64,000 nt of DNA, taken from the NCBI GenBank assembly GCA_002724925.1, contig PBQA01000027.1, forward strand, positions 124,001 through 188,000, in the 5' to 3' direction. Origin of the DNA: Oceanospirillaceae bacterium. GTDB lineage: Bacteria; Pseudomonadota; Gammaproteobacteria; Pseudomonadales; Oceanobacteraceae. Both the position numbers and the translations under genes were made by a program. A model generated the notes under the pieces. The model had not been told where the DNA came from, made no database searches, and saw only the letters and a program-made list of their open reading frames with translations. Of the stretch, positions 41,642-50,756 are shown piece after piece; positions within the stretch are counted from its first letter, which is position 1, and each line of letters begins with the position of its first letter.

Positions 41642-41887
41642 ATGCTTGAAAACGTCGACATGAACATACTGATCGCGGTGGTCGGACTGTTCGCAACTTT
41701 TGCTGTGCAGCTGATCGGGCTTGGTAAAATCTACGGCATGATCTCGTCTAAGTTGTCAGTGCACGATGAGCAGCATATCCGACATCAGACGCGGCTTGAT
41801 GAGCATGCGTCAATCATCAGTCAACATGATCGAGACATTGCCGTGCTGACTGATCGACAGGTTCGGGGGGACGGTACAAATGGCTGA
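41642..41887 (+). CDS. Single-pass membrane protein with coiled coil, holin/XhlA-like candidate
   Basis: An 81-residue protein with one N-terminal helix (NILIAVVGLFATFAVQLIGL, residues 8-27) and a polar coiled-coil tail of about 45 residues. The shape resembles XhlA-like or accessory holin proteins, and it opens the lysis region. ATG 41642 is taken because the terminator occupies the upstream part of the open frame. Confidence 0.5.
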   Translation: MLENVDMNILIAVVGLFATFAVQLIGLGKIYGMISSKLSVHDEQHIRHQTRLDEHASIISQHDRDIAVLTDRQVRGDGTNG

Positions 41888-42176
41888 CATTACAAAATCA
41901 ATCACGCGGATGGACGTTTCTGGCGTGGAGAATATTCCGGTCATTGATTCCGTGTCGTTGCACACTGTTCACATTAAAGGCTCGACTGGCGACGTTACCG
42001 TCACCGTCGTCCCGAAAGGTTTCGACATTGCAGACGCTCGCAATCCTGGCGCAGACGGCGAAAACGTCATTGCTGAAAACGGCATGATTCAGATCGATGC
42101 TGGCTCTCTCGCATTTATTGTTCTGACGCCAACGAATACCGGCGCAGAATACTCAGTGAGTGTGAGCAGTCAGTGA
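41880..42176 (+). CDS. Hypothetical beta-rich protein (98 aa)
   Basis: A 98-residue protein with alternating hydrophobic strands (VSLHTVHIKGSTGDVTVTVV), probably a small beta-sandwich, of virion or decoration type. It overlaps both neighbours (8 and 4 nt). No family is recognised. Confidence 0.55.
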   Translation: MADITKSITRMDVSGVENIPVIDSVSLHTVHIKGSTGDVTVTVVPKGFDIADARNPGADGENVIAENGMIQIDAGSLAFIVLTPTNTGAEYSVSVSSQ

Positions 42177-43552
42177 TTAAGGCTCAAGGCGGCATTCGCA
42201 AAAGCGGCGTCATGTCACCCTGGCGTAATCCGCTTGACCCGGGAGATCGGTTCTATCGTCGAGTACTGACGCGCGCGATTATGAACTTCAACGGTACGCA
42301 GTATGCTACGTTGAGTGAGAGGATCTCCTTATCTGGCCCGTATAAGATTGAGTTTATTGGTACTTGGCCACAGTCTTCGGCAGGTGGTTACTGGTTGGCA
42401 AATAACGACGAGGATAGTGGAAATAACCGGTTAGTAGTCAATTCGGGTAGAGACATTTTTGGTGCTGGGTTTACAGGGCAGCAGGTCTCATTCAACTACC
42501 AAGACCCTAAGCTGCATCGGTTCACTCTCGTCAGGGATACGAGTAACACAGTGACATTCTCTGTTGATGGTGTAGTAGAGGCTACAACTACAAGTGCGCT
42601 GGATTTTGAATTTAACAGTGTGGGGGATCAATTCGGCGGCCCTACAGGGGTAGGTATCTACTCAGGAGTTTTACTGAGTTTTCTTGTAGAGGATTCTGGC
42701 GAGCTAGTTACTGACCTCAGATTCGACGAACCCGATACTAGCTATCAGCGGAATTATTCTCAGCCGGTGGGTGTTGAAATAGCCTCTGGTCAGCCGTCAG
42801 TTATTAGCTCCAGTTGGACTAGCCTTGGTGGCGGAGCTTATGAGGTATCTGCCGTTGACTATCATAGTTTACTCTGGTCTGGAGGAGAGGCAGGCAAGAC
42901 CTATCTAGTCTCATGTTACCAGTATGATATTGCAGGTGGAGGGCTGACACCGTCGGGTGCTGGACTACCAGATGACTGGGCGTTTGGCACACAAGATAGG
43001 ATTCGTCGGTGGCTGGTCACGTTGGGTTCGGATGGTTATATAGGTTTTAAAACTAGTAATAACGGAGCCTATAAAATAAAAGACATCTCAATCAAAGAAT
43101 GGTCAGGCGCAATTCTCGAAAGCACTTTACCCGGTGATTGGGAAGAAATTTCTAAGAAGTCTGGAGATGATTTCTGGTTGGGTTCAAATTTAATAAACGG
43201 TTGGGATGTCAATGTCGCAGGTGTTGGCTGGAGTTTTATCGACAACATCCTTTCATATAGCGGAACATCCGGGCCTAGTTACGCTGACTCCACACCACCT
43301 GGCGATATTATTTCAGGAAATAAATACCTACTAACTCTGCATGTGGACAATTTCGTAAGAGGCACGTTAGTCGTGTATTTTAGGGGCGCTATTGTATACA
43401 ACAGTGTAATTAGCGACGGCCAACTTGAAATAACAGGAACTTCAGGAACTAGCACTGCTGTAGGTCTACGACTTAATGCAGGTGATGCAGAATTTGAAAT
43501 TTTATCTGCAAAACTTCATCGCAAACTCCAATACGCAGAGGGCGCGCTATGA
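42173..43552 (+). CDS. LamG/ConA-like beta-sandwich protein, putative receptor-binding or tail protein
   Basis: A 459-residue protein. Residues ~38-185 look like a concanavalin/LamG-type domain (MNFNGTQYATLSERISLSGP, LHRFTLVRDTSNTVTFSVDG). The rest is beta-rich with Gly/Ser turns and carries two more similar segments. Such domains bind carbohydrates in tail fibres or surface proteins. It is unusually placed, in front of the lysis and terminase genes, and its DNA is visibly richer in A/T and in rare-looking codons than its neighbours, suggesting recent acquisition. Start ATGA overlap at 42173. Confidence 0.6.
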   Translation: MIKAQGGIRKSGVMSPWRNPLDPGDRFYRRVLTRAIMNFNGTQYATLSERISLSGPYKIEFIGTWPQSSAGGYWLANNDEDSGNNRLVVNSGRDIFGAGFTGQQVSFNYQDPKLHRFTLVRDTSNTVTFSVDGVVEATTTSALDFEFNSVGDQFGGPTGVGIYSGVLLSFLVEDSGELVTDLRFDEPDTSYQRNYSQPVGVEIASGQPSVISSSWTSLGGGAYEVSAVDYHSLLWSGGEAGKTYLVSCYQYDIAGGGLTPSGAGLPDDWAFGTQDRIRRWLVTLGSDGYIGFKTSNNGAYKIKDISIKEWSGAILESTLPGDWEEISKKSGDDFWLGSNLINGWDVNVAGVGWSFIDNILSYSGTSGPSYADSTPPGDIISGNKYLLTLHVDNFVRGTLVVYFRGAIVYNSVISDGQLEITGTSGTSTAVGLRLNAGDAEFEILSAKLHRKLQYAEGAL

Positions 43553-43923
43553 GTCTGAGTAATGCTGCCGATCTGCCCGACCATCAAATGGTTTCTGTGG
43601 TTATACCGGGCATTCACTCCGACTATGCGAACCACTCGCCGCTATCTGTGCTCGATGTCACTCAGGGCGGGCAGGCGTTTGAGATTCACATCTATCGCGG
43701 AAAGCTGTTTCACGATGATGATGGTGAGTCGTTTACTCCGCTGGGCTACCTTACGCTGCAAGAGTATTTCACGCTGCGATCAATGCTTGCGTACACCGAT
43801 GAAAACGGTGTTGAGCATGAGCGTACTTTACCGATGGAGTGGAGCGAAATTGACGCGATGATTGAGGCCATGCGCGCAGAGTCTGCGCAGGAACAACCGG
43901 GAAACGATCAGGAGGTAGTATGA
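43549..43923 (+). CDS. Hypothetical phage protein (124 aa)
   Basis: A 124-residue acidic protein (MSLSNAADLPDHQMVSVVIP), overlapping its neighbours by 4 nt. It looks like an accessory of the LamG-type protein before it, perhaps a chaperone, but only by position. Confidence 0.55.
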   Translation: MSLSNAADLPDHQMVSVVIPGIHSDYANHSPLSVLDVTQGGQAFEIHIYRGKLFHDDDGESFTPLGYLTLQEYFTLRSMLAYTDENGVEHERTLPMEWSEIDAMIEAMRAESAQEQPGNDQEVV

Positions 43924-44258
43924 CTGAGCGAAATTCGTACATTTACAACGTGCTGCTCTCCGTTGATCAGCTGGGCAATACTATATTCGGCGGCAATCCT
44001 GACTCGACTATTTCGGCTCGCACTGGTTATTTCGCTGCGCGCGGATCTGAGCGTTTCTGGGTTATTCAGGAGCGCGTAATAAACTATGCGTTCAAGCCGG
44101 TCGATGGTTCCAACCACTGCCGTGAGGCTTGGCAGGCAGACAAAAACGAAACCATGTACGAGGCTGGACCTGTTGCCAAGATTGCGATGGCGTTGACTGT
44201 GCTGCCTCTGTGTTTGGTGATCGGCACGGCTCTGCGAATTTACAAGGCGTTCGCATGA
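43920..44258 (+). CDS. Phage lysis-region membrane protein (112 aa)
   Basis: A 112-residue protein. LLSVDQLGNTIFGGNPDSTI followed by SARTGYF and NHCREAW is the hallmark of a conserved phage family that sits next to endolysin genes. A C-terminal membrane helix (about 86-106) follows. Function unknown. It overlaps the M15 peptidase gene by 4 nt. Confidence 0.7.
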   Translation: MTERNSYIYNVLLSVDQLGNTIFGGNPDSTISARTGYFAARGSERFWVIQERVINYAFKPVDGSNHCREAWQADKNETMYEAGPVAKIAMALTVLPLCLVIGTALRIYKAFA

Positions 44259-44728
44259 AGCAAATTATTGACTGGTCTGACATTGAATACTTCAGCCCGG
44301 GCGAGTTTCCCGCGGGTGTTTTGGAAAAGATAGAGCCTGGCTTTATCTATGCGCTGGAGTTCTTCCGTGTTCAGTTGGGCTGCATTGTTAATCCGTCGCC
44401 GCTGGTCGGTGGCTGGATTCGCGAGGGTGGCAGCGAGACGAGCCGTCACTATATCGGCAATGGCCGCAAATCAGACGCTGGTGACGTGTTCTGCGACTGC
44501 GATCCATTCCATGCGCTGATCGTTGCAATTCGTTGCGGATTTACAGGTATCGGATTGTATTTCGATACGAAGTACGACGGCAAACCTCACTGGATGCTGC
44601 ATCTGGATAAGCGGCCAACGTCAAACGGGAATCCTGTTATCTGGGTTCGCGACAAGAGCGGCAAATACACAACTATCTCACCGCGTCCGAATATGGATGT
44701 GGTCAATTTCCTGAAAGGGGCGATGTAA
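44255..44728 (+). CDS. M15-type peptidase, probable endolysin
   Basis: A 157-residue zinc peptidase-like protein of the D-Ala-D-Ala carboxypeptidase (M15) type. The zinc site is visible as SRHYIGNGRKSDAGDVFCD (His and Asp, about 66-82) with the third ligand in KPHWMLHLD (about 119-127). It would cut the peptide cross-links of peptidoglycan at lysis. No signal peptide, so a holin is needed. ATG 44255 overlaps the previous stop. Confidence 0.8.
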   Translation: MKQIIDWSDIEYFSPGEFPAGVLEKIEPGFIYALEFFRVQLGCIVNPSPLVGGWIREGGSETSRHYIGNGRKSDAGDVFCDCDPFHALIVAIRCGFTGIGLYFDTKYDGKPHWMLHLDKRPTSNGNPVIWVRDKSGKYTTISPRPNMDVVNFLKGAM

Positions 44729-44765
44729 GTCGCTCTGATTTCTAACTGACCGAAAGGTATTAACG

Positions 44766-45107
44766 ATGAAATTTATTACTGCAGTGTTTTTAACGCTGGG
44801 GCTGCTCTTTGCTCCGGCTCTGGTATTTGCGGCCGAGGCTGCTGTTATTGATACGGATGCGGCGGCCATGGTGGTCGGCCTCTGGTCTGTTCTTAATCCG
44901 GTAGAAAAGGCGCTGGCGGTATTGTTCCTGTTGAGTCCTGTTGCGTCGTTGATCGTGTCGCTAACGCCTACTCCGAGTGATAACCGCATTATCGGTAAGC
45001 TGTATAAGGTGATCGATTACTTGGCGCTTAACTTCCTGTTTGCGAAGCAGAAGCCGAACGACCCGTTCAAAATTGACAGTCGCGGCATCAGTAAGGCGCT
45101 GAAGTAG
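44766..45107 (+). CDS. Two-helix membrane protein, holin candidate
   Basis: A 113-residue protein with an N-terminal signal-like helix (3-23, ending VFAAEA) and a second helix (about 44-66, EKALAVLFLLSPVASLIVSL), then a basic soluble tail. In the lysis cluster, directly after the peptidase, this is a reasonable holin candidate. The upstream single-pass protein at 41642 is the other one. CGAAAGGT lies upstream of ATG. Confidence 0.55.
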   Translation: MKFITAVFLTLGLLFAPALVFAAEAAVIDTDAAAMVVGLWSVLNPVEKALAVLFLLSPVASLIVSLTPTPSDNRIIGKLYKVIDYLALNFLFAKQKPNDPFKIDSRGISKALK

Positions 45108-45370
45108 TGCGCGGCTTTTCCACGTTACTGAAGTTGATCAGTGCCGCGCTCGGTTTTTTCCGGGCGTCTGAAGCGCAGAAAAAAGAGCAGGAGTACCGTG
45201 ACGATGTTGAAGAAATCAATGCTGATCCTGTTGGTCAGTGGAATATGCGCTTTCTCCGTGGCCGGGTGCGCGACGATGAAGGAGGCGACGGATCTGATCT
45301 GTCAGGACGAGCGGACAACGGAACTGGCAGCGTGCATTCCGCCGATTCCGGCGCTTCCGGGCGCGACTGA
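45107..45370 (+). CDS. Spanin-like inner component (overlapping pair, first gene)
   Basis: An 87-residue protein with GTG start overlapping the previous stop. It has an N-terminal amphipathic/hydrophobic stretch (MRGFSTLLKLISAALGFFRA), a charged helix (AQKKEQEYRDDVEEINADP) and a Gly/Asp/Ser-rich tail encoded where the next gene overlaps. With the overlapping lipoprotein it resembles an Rz/Rz1 arrangement. The hydrophobic part is short for a full membrane anchor, so the call is tentative. Confidence 0.5.
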   Translation: MRGFSTLLKLISAALGFFRASEAQKKEQEYRDDVEEINADPVGQWNMRFLRGRVRDDEGGDGSDLSGRADNGTGSVHSADSGASGRD

Positions 45371-45485
45371 GGATCAGCAGGGCAATGCTCAGGTATTGCT
45401 CGTAGAAAGAGATATGCGTGACCTCCTGATATATTTCAGGAGCGTAGAGCATTGTCGCGAAGTAGCTCAGGGTGTCGGGCCCTGA
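45204..45485 (+). CDS. Outer-membrane lipoprotein, Rz1-like o-spanin candidate
   Basis: A 93-residue lipoprotein precursor with lipobox SVAGC (Cys22) after KKSMLILLVSGICAF. The mature part is short and has PIPALP, resembling the proline-containing Rz1 proteins. It begins inside the preceding gene in the +1 frame and overlaps it by 167 nt, the classical embedded-spanin layout. Together the two would fuse the membranes at lysis. Confidence 0.65.
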   Translation: MLKKSMLILLVSGICAFSVAGCATMKEATDLICQDERTTELAACIPPIPALPGATEDQQGNAQVLLVERDMRDLLIYFRSVEHCREVAQGVGP

Positions 45486-45518
45486 CAGCTGGCGAGCGAC
45501 GTTTATTCAAAGAAACTG

Positions 45519-45545
45519 AAGCCCCGTTCGTCGGGGCTTTGTTTT
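45519..45545 (+). terminator. Terminator before the terminase genes
   Basis: AAGCCCCG-TTCG-T-CGGGGCTTT followed by GTTTT; a 7-bp GC-rich stem with T-rich tail, just before terS. Confidence 0.85.
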
Positions 45546-45560
45546 ATAGGTGTGGTGAGT

Positions 45561-46145
45561 ATGGCAGCCAATAAAGACAGTCATTTGCTGACAACTCAGC
45601 AGGCGGAGTTTGTGCGCCAGTACCTCATTGACATGAATGGTACTCAAGCAGCAATTCGGGCGGGGTACAGCGAGAAGACGGCTCGTTCTCAGGCTGAGCG
45701 TCTAAAGAAAATACCAAAGATAGCGACGGCTATTGCTCAGGCAGTCGATGAGCGGGCAGAGCGTATTAAGGTGGATGCCGACTACGTTCTTCAACGCCTA
45801 CTTGAAATCGACCAGATGGACGTTATCGACATCCTGAAAGAGGACGGCAGCTTTAAGCACATCAGTGATTGGCCGAAAGTTTGGCGTCAGTATATTCAGG
45901 GAATGGATCTTTCTGAGTTATGGGAAGGACGCGGCGATGAGCGGGAAATGGTTGGCTTCCTCAAAAAGATCAAGTGGCCAGACAAGGTTAAGAACCTGGA
46001 GCTGATCGGCAAGCATGTGGATGTTCAGGCGTTTAAAGATAAGGTTGAACATGAAGGAACGATCGAGCATCAGGCTGCAAAAATGACAGAAGACCAGATT
46101 GATGAGCGAATTCGACGCCTCGCATCTGAAGCACCTGAGTCTTGA
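45561..46145 (+). CDS. terS: Terminase small subunit
   Basis: A 194-residue terminase small subunit of the Terminase_2 family, which recognises phage DNA for packaging. The N-terminal HTH region reads LTTQQAEFVRQYLIDMNGTQ then AAIRAGYSEKTARSQAERL (about 10-50), and an oligomerising middle follows. ATG 45561 is preferred; two in-frame GTG codons at 45552 and 45555 are alternatives. It overlaps terL by 44 nt. Confidence 0.9.
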   Translation: MAANKDSHLLTTQQAEFVRQYLIDMNGTQAAIRAGYSEKTARSQAERLKKIPKIATAIAQAVDERAERIKVDADYVLQRLLEIDQMDVIDILKEDGSFKHISDWPKVWRQYIQGMDLSELWEGRGDEREMVGFLKKIKWPDKVKNLELIGKHVDVQAFKDKVEHEGTIEHQAAKMTEDQIDERIRRLASEAPES

Positions 46146-47577
46146 TCGCAAGCGTGAGCTACTCGCGCTGCTCGAAGAGAAAGAACGTCGACGCAGGTAC
46201 AACCGTGTCGGCGAGCTGTTTCAAGATGAGGGGCCGTTAAGGAGGTCGCTCTATCCGAAACATACGGAATTCTTTACTGCGGGTGCTTATCACTCTGAGC
46301 GCCTGTTTATGGCCGGTAACCGCGTTGGTAAGACGGAAGCCGGTGGGTATGAGCTGTACTGCCATTTAACCGGACTTTACCCGGAATGGTGGGATGGCAA
46401 GCGGTTTAATCGTCAGATCAATGCCCTGGCTGCAGGTGACACGAACCAGACCACTCGAGACATCATTCAGAAGAAGCTGTTCGGTGGTAAGTACGACACG
46501 CCGGCATGGGGAACTGGGATTATTCCTAAGCACTTGCTGGGCAAGCCGACCATTAAACCGGGCGTGTCTGACGCTTACGACACGGTGCCGGTTAAGCACG
46601 TTGATGGTGAGTGGTCGGTATTAAAGCTGCGCTCCTACGATCAGGGGCGAAAAATCTTCCAGGGTACGGAAGAGGACATCATCTGGATGGATGAAGAATG
46701 TCCGTATGACGTTTACGAAGAGGCGTTGATACGGACGATGACCACGAACGGTATTTTCATCCTGACGTTTACGCCGCTATCTGGATTAACAGAGCTGGTG
46801 CTGGCGTTTCTGGATTCCTGCAAGGATCAGGTGCTTACCGATACCGAAAACCCTCGGTATCTGGTTAAGGCTGGCTGGGCTCACGCTCCGCACTTGTCAG
46901 AGGATCAGAAAGACAAGCTGATTAAGTCGCTGAAGCTGAAACCCTACCAGCTTAAAGCGCGCATGAATGGCGAGCCGTCGCTGGGTTCCGGTGCGATTTA
47001 TCCGTATGACCCGGACGACATTAAGTGCAAGCCATTTATGATCCCGAAGCACTGGCCGAAAGCCTACGGCATGGACGTTGGCTGGAATAAAACGGCGGTT
47101 GTCTGGGGTGCTTGGGACAGAGATAACGACATCGTTTATCTGTACACCGAGCACTACATGGGGCAGGTAACTCCGGCGGAGCATTCTGCTGCGGTTAAAG
47201 CTCGTGGTGACTGGGTGGTGGGCACTATTGACCCGGCATCGAAAGGACGCGGGCAGAAGGACGGCGAGAATCTTTTCGATATCTACGTCGCCCAAGGGCT
47301 GAAATTGATTAAGGCAGATAATGCTGTCGAAGCTGGTCTGCTGGCGGTGAATGAACGCCTGGCCACTGGTCGATTAAAGATATTCAGCAACCTGACTGGC
47401 GTCTGGCACGAAATAGGTCTCTATCGTCGCGACGATAACGGCAAGGTCGTTAAGGAGAACGATCACCTGATGGACGCAATGCGTTACTTAATCATCATGC
47501 TGGTTCGCGTGATGAGCACAAAGCCTATCGACGGGCGAACGGTTCAATCAACAAACTCTGATCACTGGATGGCGTAA
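46102..47577 (+). CDS. terL: Terminase large subunit
   Basis: A 491-residue packaging motor. The ATPase has Walker A AGNRVGKTEAG (about 70-80) and Walker B DIIWMDEECP (about 192). The C-terminal RNase-H-like nuclease has the metal-binding Asp in YGMDVGWNKTAVVWG (about 322), GTIDPASKGRG, and LMDAMRYLI. All key residues are present. The start is ATG 46102, since the in-frame codon before it is TTG. The portal gene follows after 3 nt. Confidence 0.96.
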   Translation: MSEFDASHLKHLSLDRKRELLALLEEKERRRRYNRVGELFQDEGPLRRSLYPKHTEFFTAGAYHSERLFMAGNRVGKTEAGGYELYCHLTGLYPEWWDGKRFNRQINALAAGDTNQTTRDIIQKKLFGGKYDTPAWGTGIIPKHLLGKPTIKPGVSDAYDTVPVKHVDGEWSVLKLRSYDQGRKIFQGTEEDIIWMDEECPYDVYEEALIRTMTTNGIFILTFTPLSGLTELVLAFLDSCKDQVLTDTENPRYLVKAGWAHAPHLSEDQKDKLIKSLKLKPYQLKARMNGEPSLGSGAIYPYDPDDIKCKPFMIPKHWPKAYGMDVGWNKTAVVWGAWDRDNDIVYLYTEHYMGQVTPAEHSAAVKARGDWVVGTIDPASKGRGQKDGENLFDIYVAQGLKLIKADNAVEAGLLAVNERLATGRLKIFSNLTGVWHEIGLYRRDDNGKVVKENDHLMDAMRYLIIMLVRVMSTKPIDGRTVQSTNSDHWMA

Positions 47578-47580
47578 TAA

Positions 47581-49596
47581 ATGGCTGACGATCTGAAGCA
47601 CAGTATGCGACTGCATAAGATTCTGCAGGAACGCGACTATCAGCCAGAGTGGCGAGGTCTCGCTTCGCGTTGCCACCAATACTACGACGGCAACCAGCTC
47701 GATCAGGAAGTGATTAACTCGCTGAAGGCTAAGAAACTTCCGATTCTGATCACCAACCTGATGCAGCCTGCCATTAACGGCGTGCTGGGCATGGAAGCGC
47801 GCAGCCGAACTGACTGGTTTGTGCGTGCGGACGATGATGAATTCAGGGAAGTAGCTGAAGGTCTGAATGTTCGTCTGAATGAGGGTTTAAGAACCGGCAA
47901 GGCAAATCAGGCATGTGCGGAAGCGTACAAGGCCCAGGTTATCTCCGGCATTGGCTGGGTGGAAGTTAAAAAGAACAGTAACTCGCTGGGATCAAAATAC
48001 AAAATCAGCACGGTGCACAGAAATGAAATTTCATTCGACTGGCGCACCGCTCCGGATCTGAATAACTGTAGCTGGCTCCTGCGTGAGCGCTGGGTTGATA
48101 AGGACGAGGCTGAGGCTTTTTTCCCAAACCAACAAGAAATCATCAAGCACAGTATTGGCCAGTGGTCGTCATTCGATATGGATGATTTTTACGACAAAGG
48201 CGACACGTTGTCTCAAGCGTACCGTGAATATCAGTACAGCACTCGTGACGAGAAGGAATGGATTTTACCGCACCGTGACATGGTGAAGGTGTACGAGCTG
48301 TATTACCGCGTATGGACGCCCGGCATCGTATTGCGCTCGGAAGATGGCCGGGCAGTGGTGTATCAGGAAGACAACCCGATTCACAACGCGATGGTGGTTT
48401 CGGGTCGGGTGAAAATCACAAAGTGCTCTGTGCCGTCGCTGCGGTTGAGTTGGTATATCGGTCCGCACTTCGTCAAGGATATGGCCAGCCCGCATCCTCA
48501 CAATATGTATCCGTATGTACCGTTCTTTGGTGCGCGTGAGGATGAAACCGGAATTCCTTACGGCCTTGGTCGCTCAATGCTCAGCCCGCAAGACGAAATT
48601 AACTTCCGTCGCATTCGCCTGACTGGTGATCTTAATTACAAGCGGATCACCATGGACGATGACGCAACGGCGATGAGTGATAACGATCTGCGCCAGCAGG
48701 TTCACCAGGCTGACGGTATTGTTAAGTTGAACGGTGCCGGTAAGCGTGAGGGCGGAGCGCTATTCAAAGTCGAATCAGATCAGGGTATTGGTGCTCAGCA
48801 ATTCCAGATCATGCAAGACGCCAAAATGCTGATTCAGGATGTCGCGGGTATTTACAACGCGTTCCTGGGTAAAGAGGGCGGCGCTCAGTCTGGCGTGGCG
48901 ATTAACTCTCTGGTTGAGCAGGGCGCAACGACACTGGCTGACATTAACGACAACTACAACAACGCTCGCCAGATGGTTGGTGAACTGGTCATGGCTCACG
49001 AAGTCGAGGAAATGACAGAGAGCCGAAACATCCAGATTATGGTGCCGGGTAAGCTGGGCGAGAAGCCGAAGCAGGTCGTACTGAATAATGACCAAGACGG
49101 CGAAATGACCAACGCTATCGCTCAGGCTAAAACACAGGTAGTACTGGGTGAGATTCAACAGTCGCCGGGTTACCGCGCTCAAGTCTCGCAAATGCTCATG
49201 GACTTTATTTCCAAGCTGCCGGGCGACGCTCAGATGGCTGGCCTGGGTATTTTTGTTGATCAGCTGGACGTGCCGGAAGAGAAGCGTATTGAACTGATGA
49301 AGCTGGTGCAGAAATTTACAGGTGAAATTGATCCTGAAGATATGACGCCAGAGCAGCAAGCGCAGATGCAGGAGCAGCAGCAGAAGCAGAAGGAAATGGA
49401 TGAGCTTCAGATGCGTGAAGTCATGCTGAAACTGGAAGAGCTGGCCGCGAAAGTCGACAAGGCCAAGGCAGACGCTCAGTACACACGAGAGCGCGCAGAA
49501 TCAGAAGACGTTGATCAGCAAAAAACGAAGATGGAAATAGAGCAGGCGGCGGCAGTTCCTCCGCCTTTGCCTGACGAGTGGCAGCAAGCCATTTAA
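47581..49596 (+). CDS. Portal protein (P22-like long form)
   Basis: A 671-residue portal, the dodecameric DNA gate. The N-terminus (YYDGNQLDQEVINSLKAKKL then LITNLMQPAINGVLGMEARS) and the segment GLGRSMLSPQDEINFRRIRL (about 324-343) are typical of P22-type podovirus portals, and the length fits that group. The C-terminal ~80 residues form a long Gln/Glu-rich helix (MTPEQQAQMQEQQQKQKEMD) like the P22 portal barrel. It lies between terL and a terminator. Confidence 0.9.
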   Translation: MADDLKHSMRLHKILQERDYQPEWRGLASRCHQYYDGNQLDQEVINSLKAKKLPILITNLMQPAINGVLGMEARSRTDWFVRADDDEFREVAEGLNVRLNEGLRTGKANQACAEAYKAQVISGIGWVEVKKNSNSLGSKYKISTVHRNEISFDWRTAPDLNNCSWLLRERWVDKDEAEAFFPNQQEIIKHSIGQWSSFDMDDFYDKGDTLSQAYREYQYSTRDEKEWILPHRDMVKVYELYYRVWTPGIVLRSEDGRAVVYQEDNPIHNAMVVSGRVKITKCSVPSLRLSWYIGPHFVKDMASPHPHNMYPYVPFFGAREDETGIPYGLGRSMLSPQDEINFRRIRLTGDLNYKRITMDDDATAMSDNDLRQQVHQADGIVKLNGAGKREGGALFKVESDQGIGAQQFQIMQDAKMLIQDVAGIYNAFLGKEGGAQSGVAINSLVEQGATTLADINDNYNNARQMVGELVMAHEVEEMTESRNIQIMVPGKLGEKPKQVVLNNDQDGEMTNAIAQAKTQVVLGEIQQSPGYRAQVSQMLMDFISKLPGDAQMAGLGIFVDQLDVPEEKRIELMKLVQKFTGEIDPEDMTPEQQAQMQEQQQKQKEMDELQMREVMLKLEELAAKVDKAKADAQYTRERAESEDVDQQKTKMEIEQAAAVPPPLPDEWQQAI

Positions 49597-49617
49597 AAAA
49601 CAGAATTCAATAAAGAG

Positions 49618-49641
49618 ACCCGCCACTGAGCGGGTTTTTTT
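49618..49641 (+). terminator. Terminator after the portal gene
   Basis: ACCCGC-CACTGA-GCGGGT followed by seven T residues, 21 nt after the portal stop. Confidence 0.85.
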
Positions 49642-49721
49642 ATGCCCGATTTTCGGAAGCGGCGACCGGTAGAACCGCAAAACCCTTCGCAGTCATGCGG
49701 CAAATGACAAATAGGTGAGAA

Positions 49722-50726
49722 ATGAGTGACGAAGTAATGAGCGTTGATGACGCATTGGCAAGTGGTGATCCGGAGCAGATTGAAAAGGCTCTGGCTGCAC
49801 ATGCCGAGGATGGCAATTCAGACGAAGAGAACGGAGCGGGCGCTGAGTCGAGCACGGAAACCGAGGTTGCAGAAGCAGCCGAAGAATCTGACGACAAAGG
49901 CGAAAGCGATGGTGAATCGTTCCACCAGGATGAAAATGGCGACAAGTACATTCTCAGCAAAAACGGGGAGCACCATTACCCGTATGAGCTGTTGTCTGGC
50001 ACACGCCAGCGAGAGCGCGAAGCTGTTCGCGAGAACGAAGAGTTGCGCAAGCAGCTCGATGAAGCAAACGCAAAGCTCTCTGAAAGCGAAAGTCAGATCA
50101 GTAACGCCAAAGCGAACCTTGAGCGTCAGGGTGTGGATATGGACTCAGCCTTTGCTGATCCAGATGCCATTACCGAAAAGGAATTGACTGAGATTGAAGA
50201 GGACTACGGAAGAAATTCTGTAGAGCTGAAGTTGGCTCGCGGTCTTTTTAAATCACAGCAGGCACAGACACAGCAGACTGAGACTGTAAATCAGGCTCAA
50301 GCTGAAGTGGATGACGCAGAAGCTGCAGCCGCTCGCTCAGCGTTTCAGAACAACTCAGACCTCACTAATTGGCAAGCCAAAGACCCAGACCGTTGGGAAA
50401 TGGCTTTAACCATCGACCAAAAACTGCAGGCAGATCCCAAGTGGCAAAACGCCGCGCCCGCAGACCGTTTTGCAGAAGTCGCAAAACGCACAAAAGCAGC
50501 CTTTGGCGACGCTGTTGCGGAGCAGAAATCCGTGAAGCAGCGCGCCAAGGAAATCGTTGATAGCGCCGAAGCTCCTACCCCTAACTCACTTACTGATATT
50601 GGTCAGGCTCCCGGTTCAGAAAAGTCTCTTAAAGAGCGTCTGGAATCGATGTCTGACGCTGAGCGCGAGGCCGAAATGGCCAAGATGTCTGATGCTCAGA
50701 TTCAGGAAGTGATGAGTTGGTATTGA
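49722..50726 (+). CDS. Scaffolding protein
   Basis: A 334-residue acidic, helical protein directly before the capsid gene, as expected for a scaffold. It has an acidic N-terminus (EDGNSDEENGAGAESSTETE), a coiled coil (about 100-140, EELRKQLDEANAKLSESESQ), further Ala/Gln helices and a C-terminal helix-loop-helix (SMSDAEREAEMAKMSDAQIQ) that could bind coat. Composition and position support the role. There is no protease domain. Confidence 0.8.
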   Translation: MSDEVMSVDDALASGDPEQIEKALAAHAEDGNSDEENGAGAESSTETEVAEAAEESDDKGESDGESFHQDENGDKYILSKNGEHHYPYELLSGTRQREREAVRENEELRKQLDEANAKLSESESQISNAKANLERQGVDMDSAFADPDAITEKELTEIEEDYGRNSVELKLARGLFKSQQAQTQQTETVNQAQAEVDDAEAAAARSAFQNNSDLTNWQAKDPDRWEMALTIDQKLQADPKWQNAAPADRFAEVAKRTKAAFGDAVAEQKSVKQRAKEIVDSAEAPTPNSLTDIGQAPGSEKSLKERLESMSDAEREAEMAKMSDAQIQEVMSWY

Positions 50727-50756
50727 GGTTCGGTCACATAATTAAGGTGATTGATT

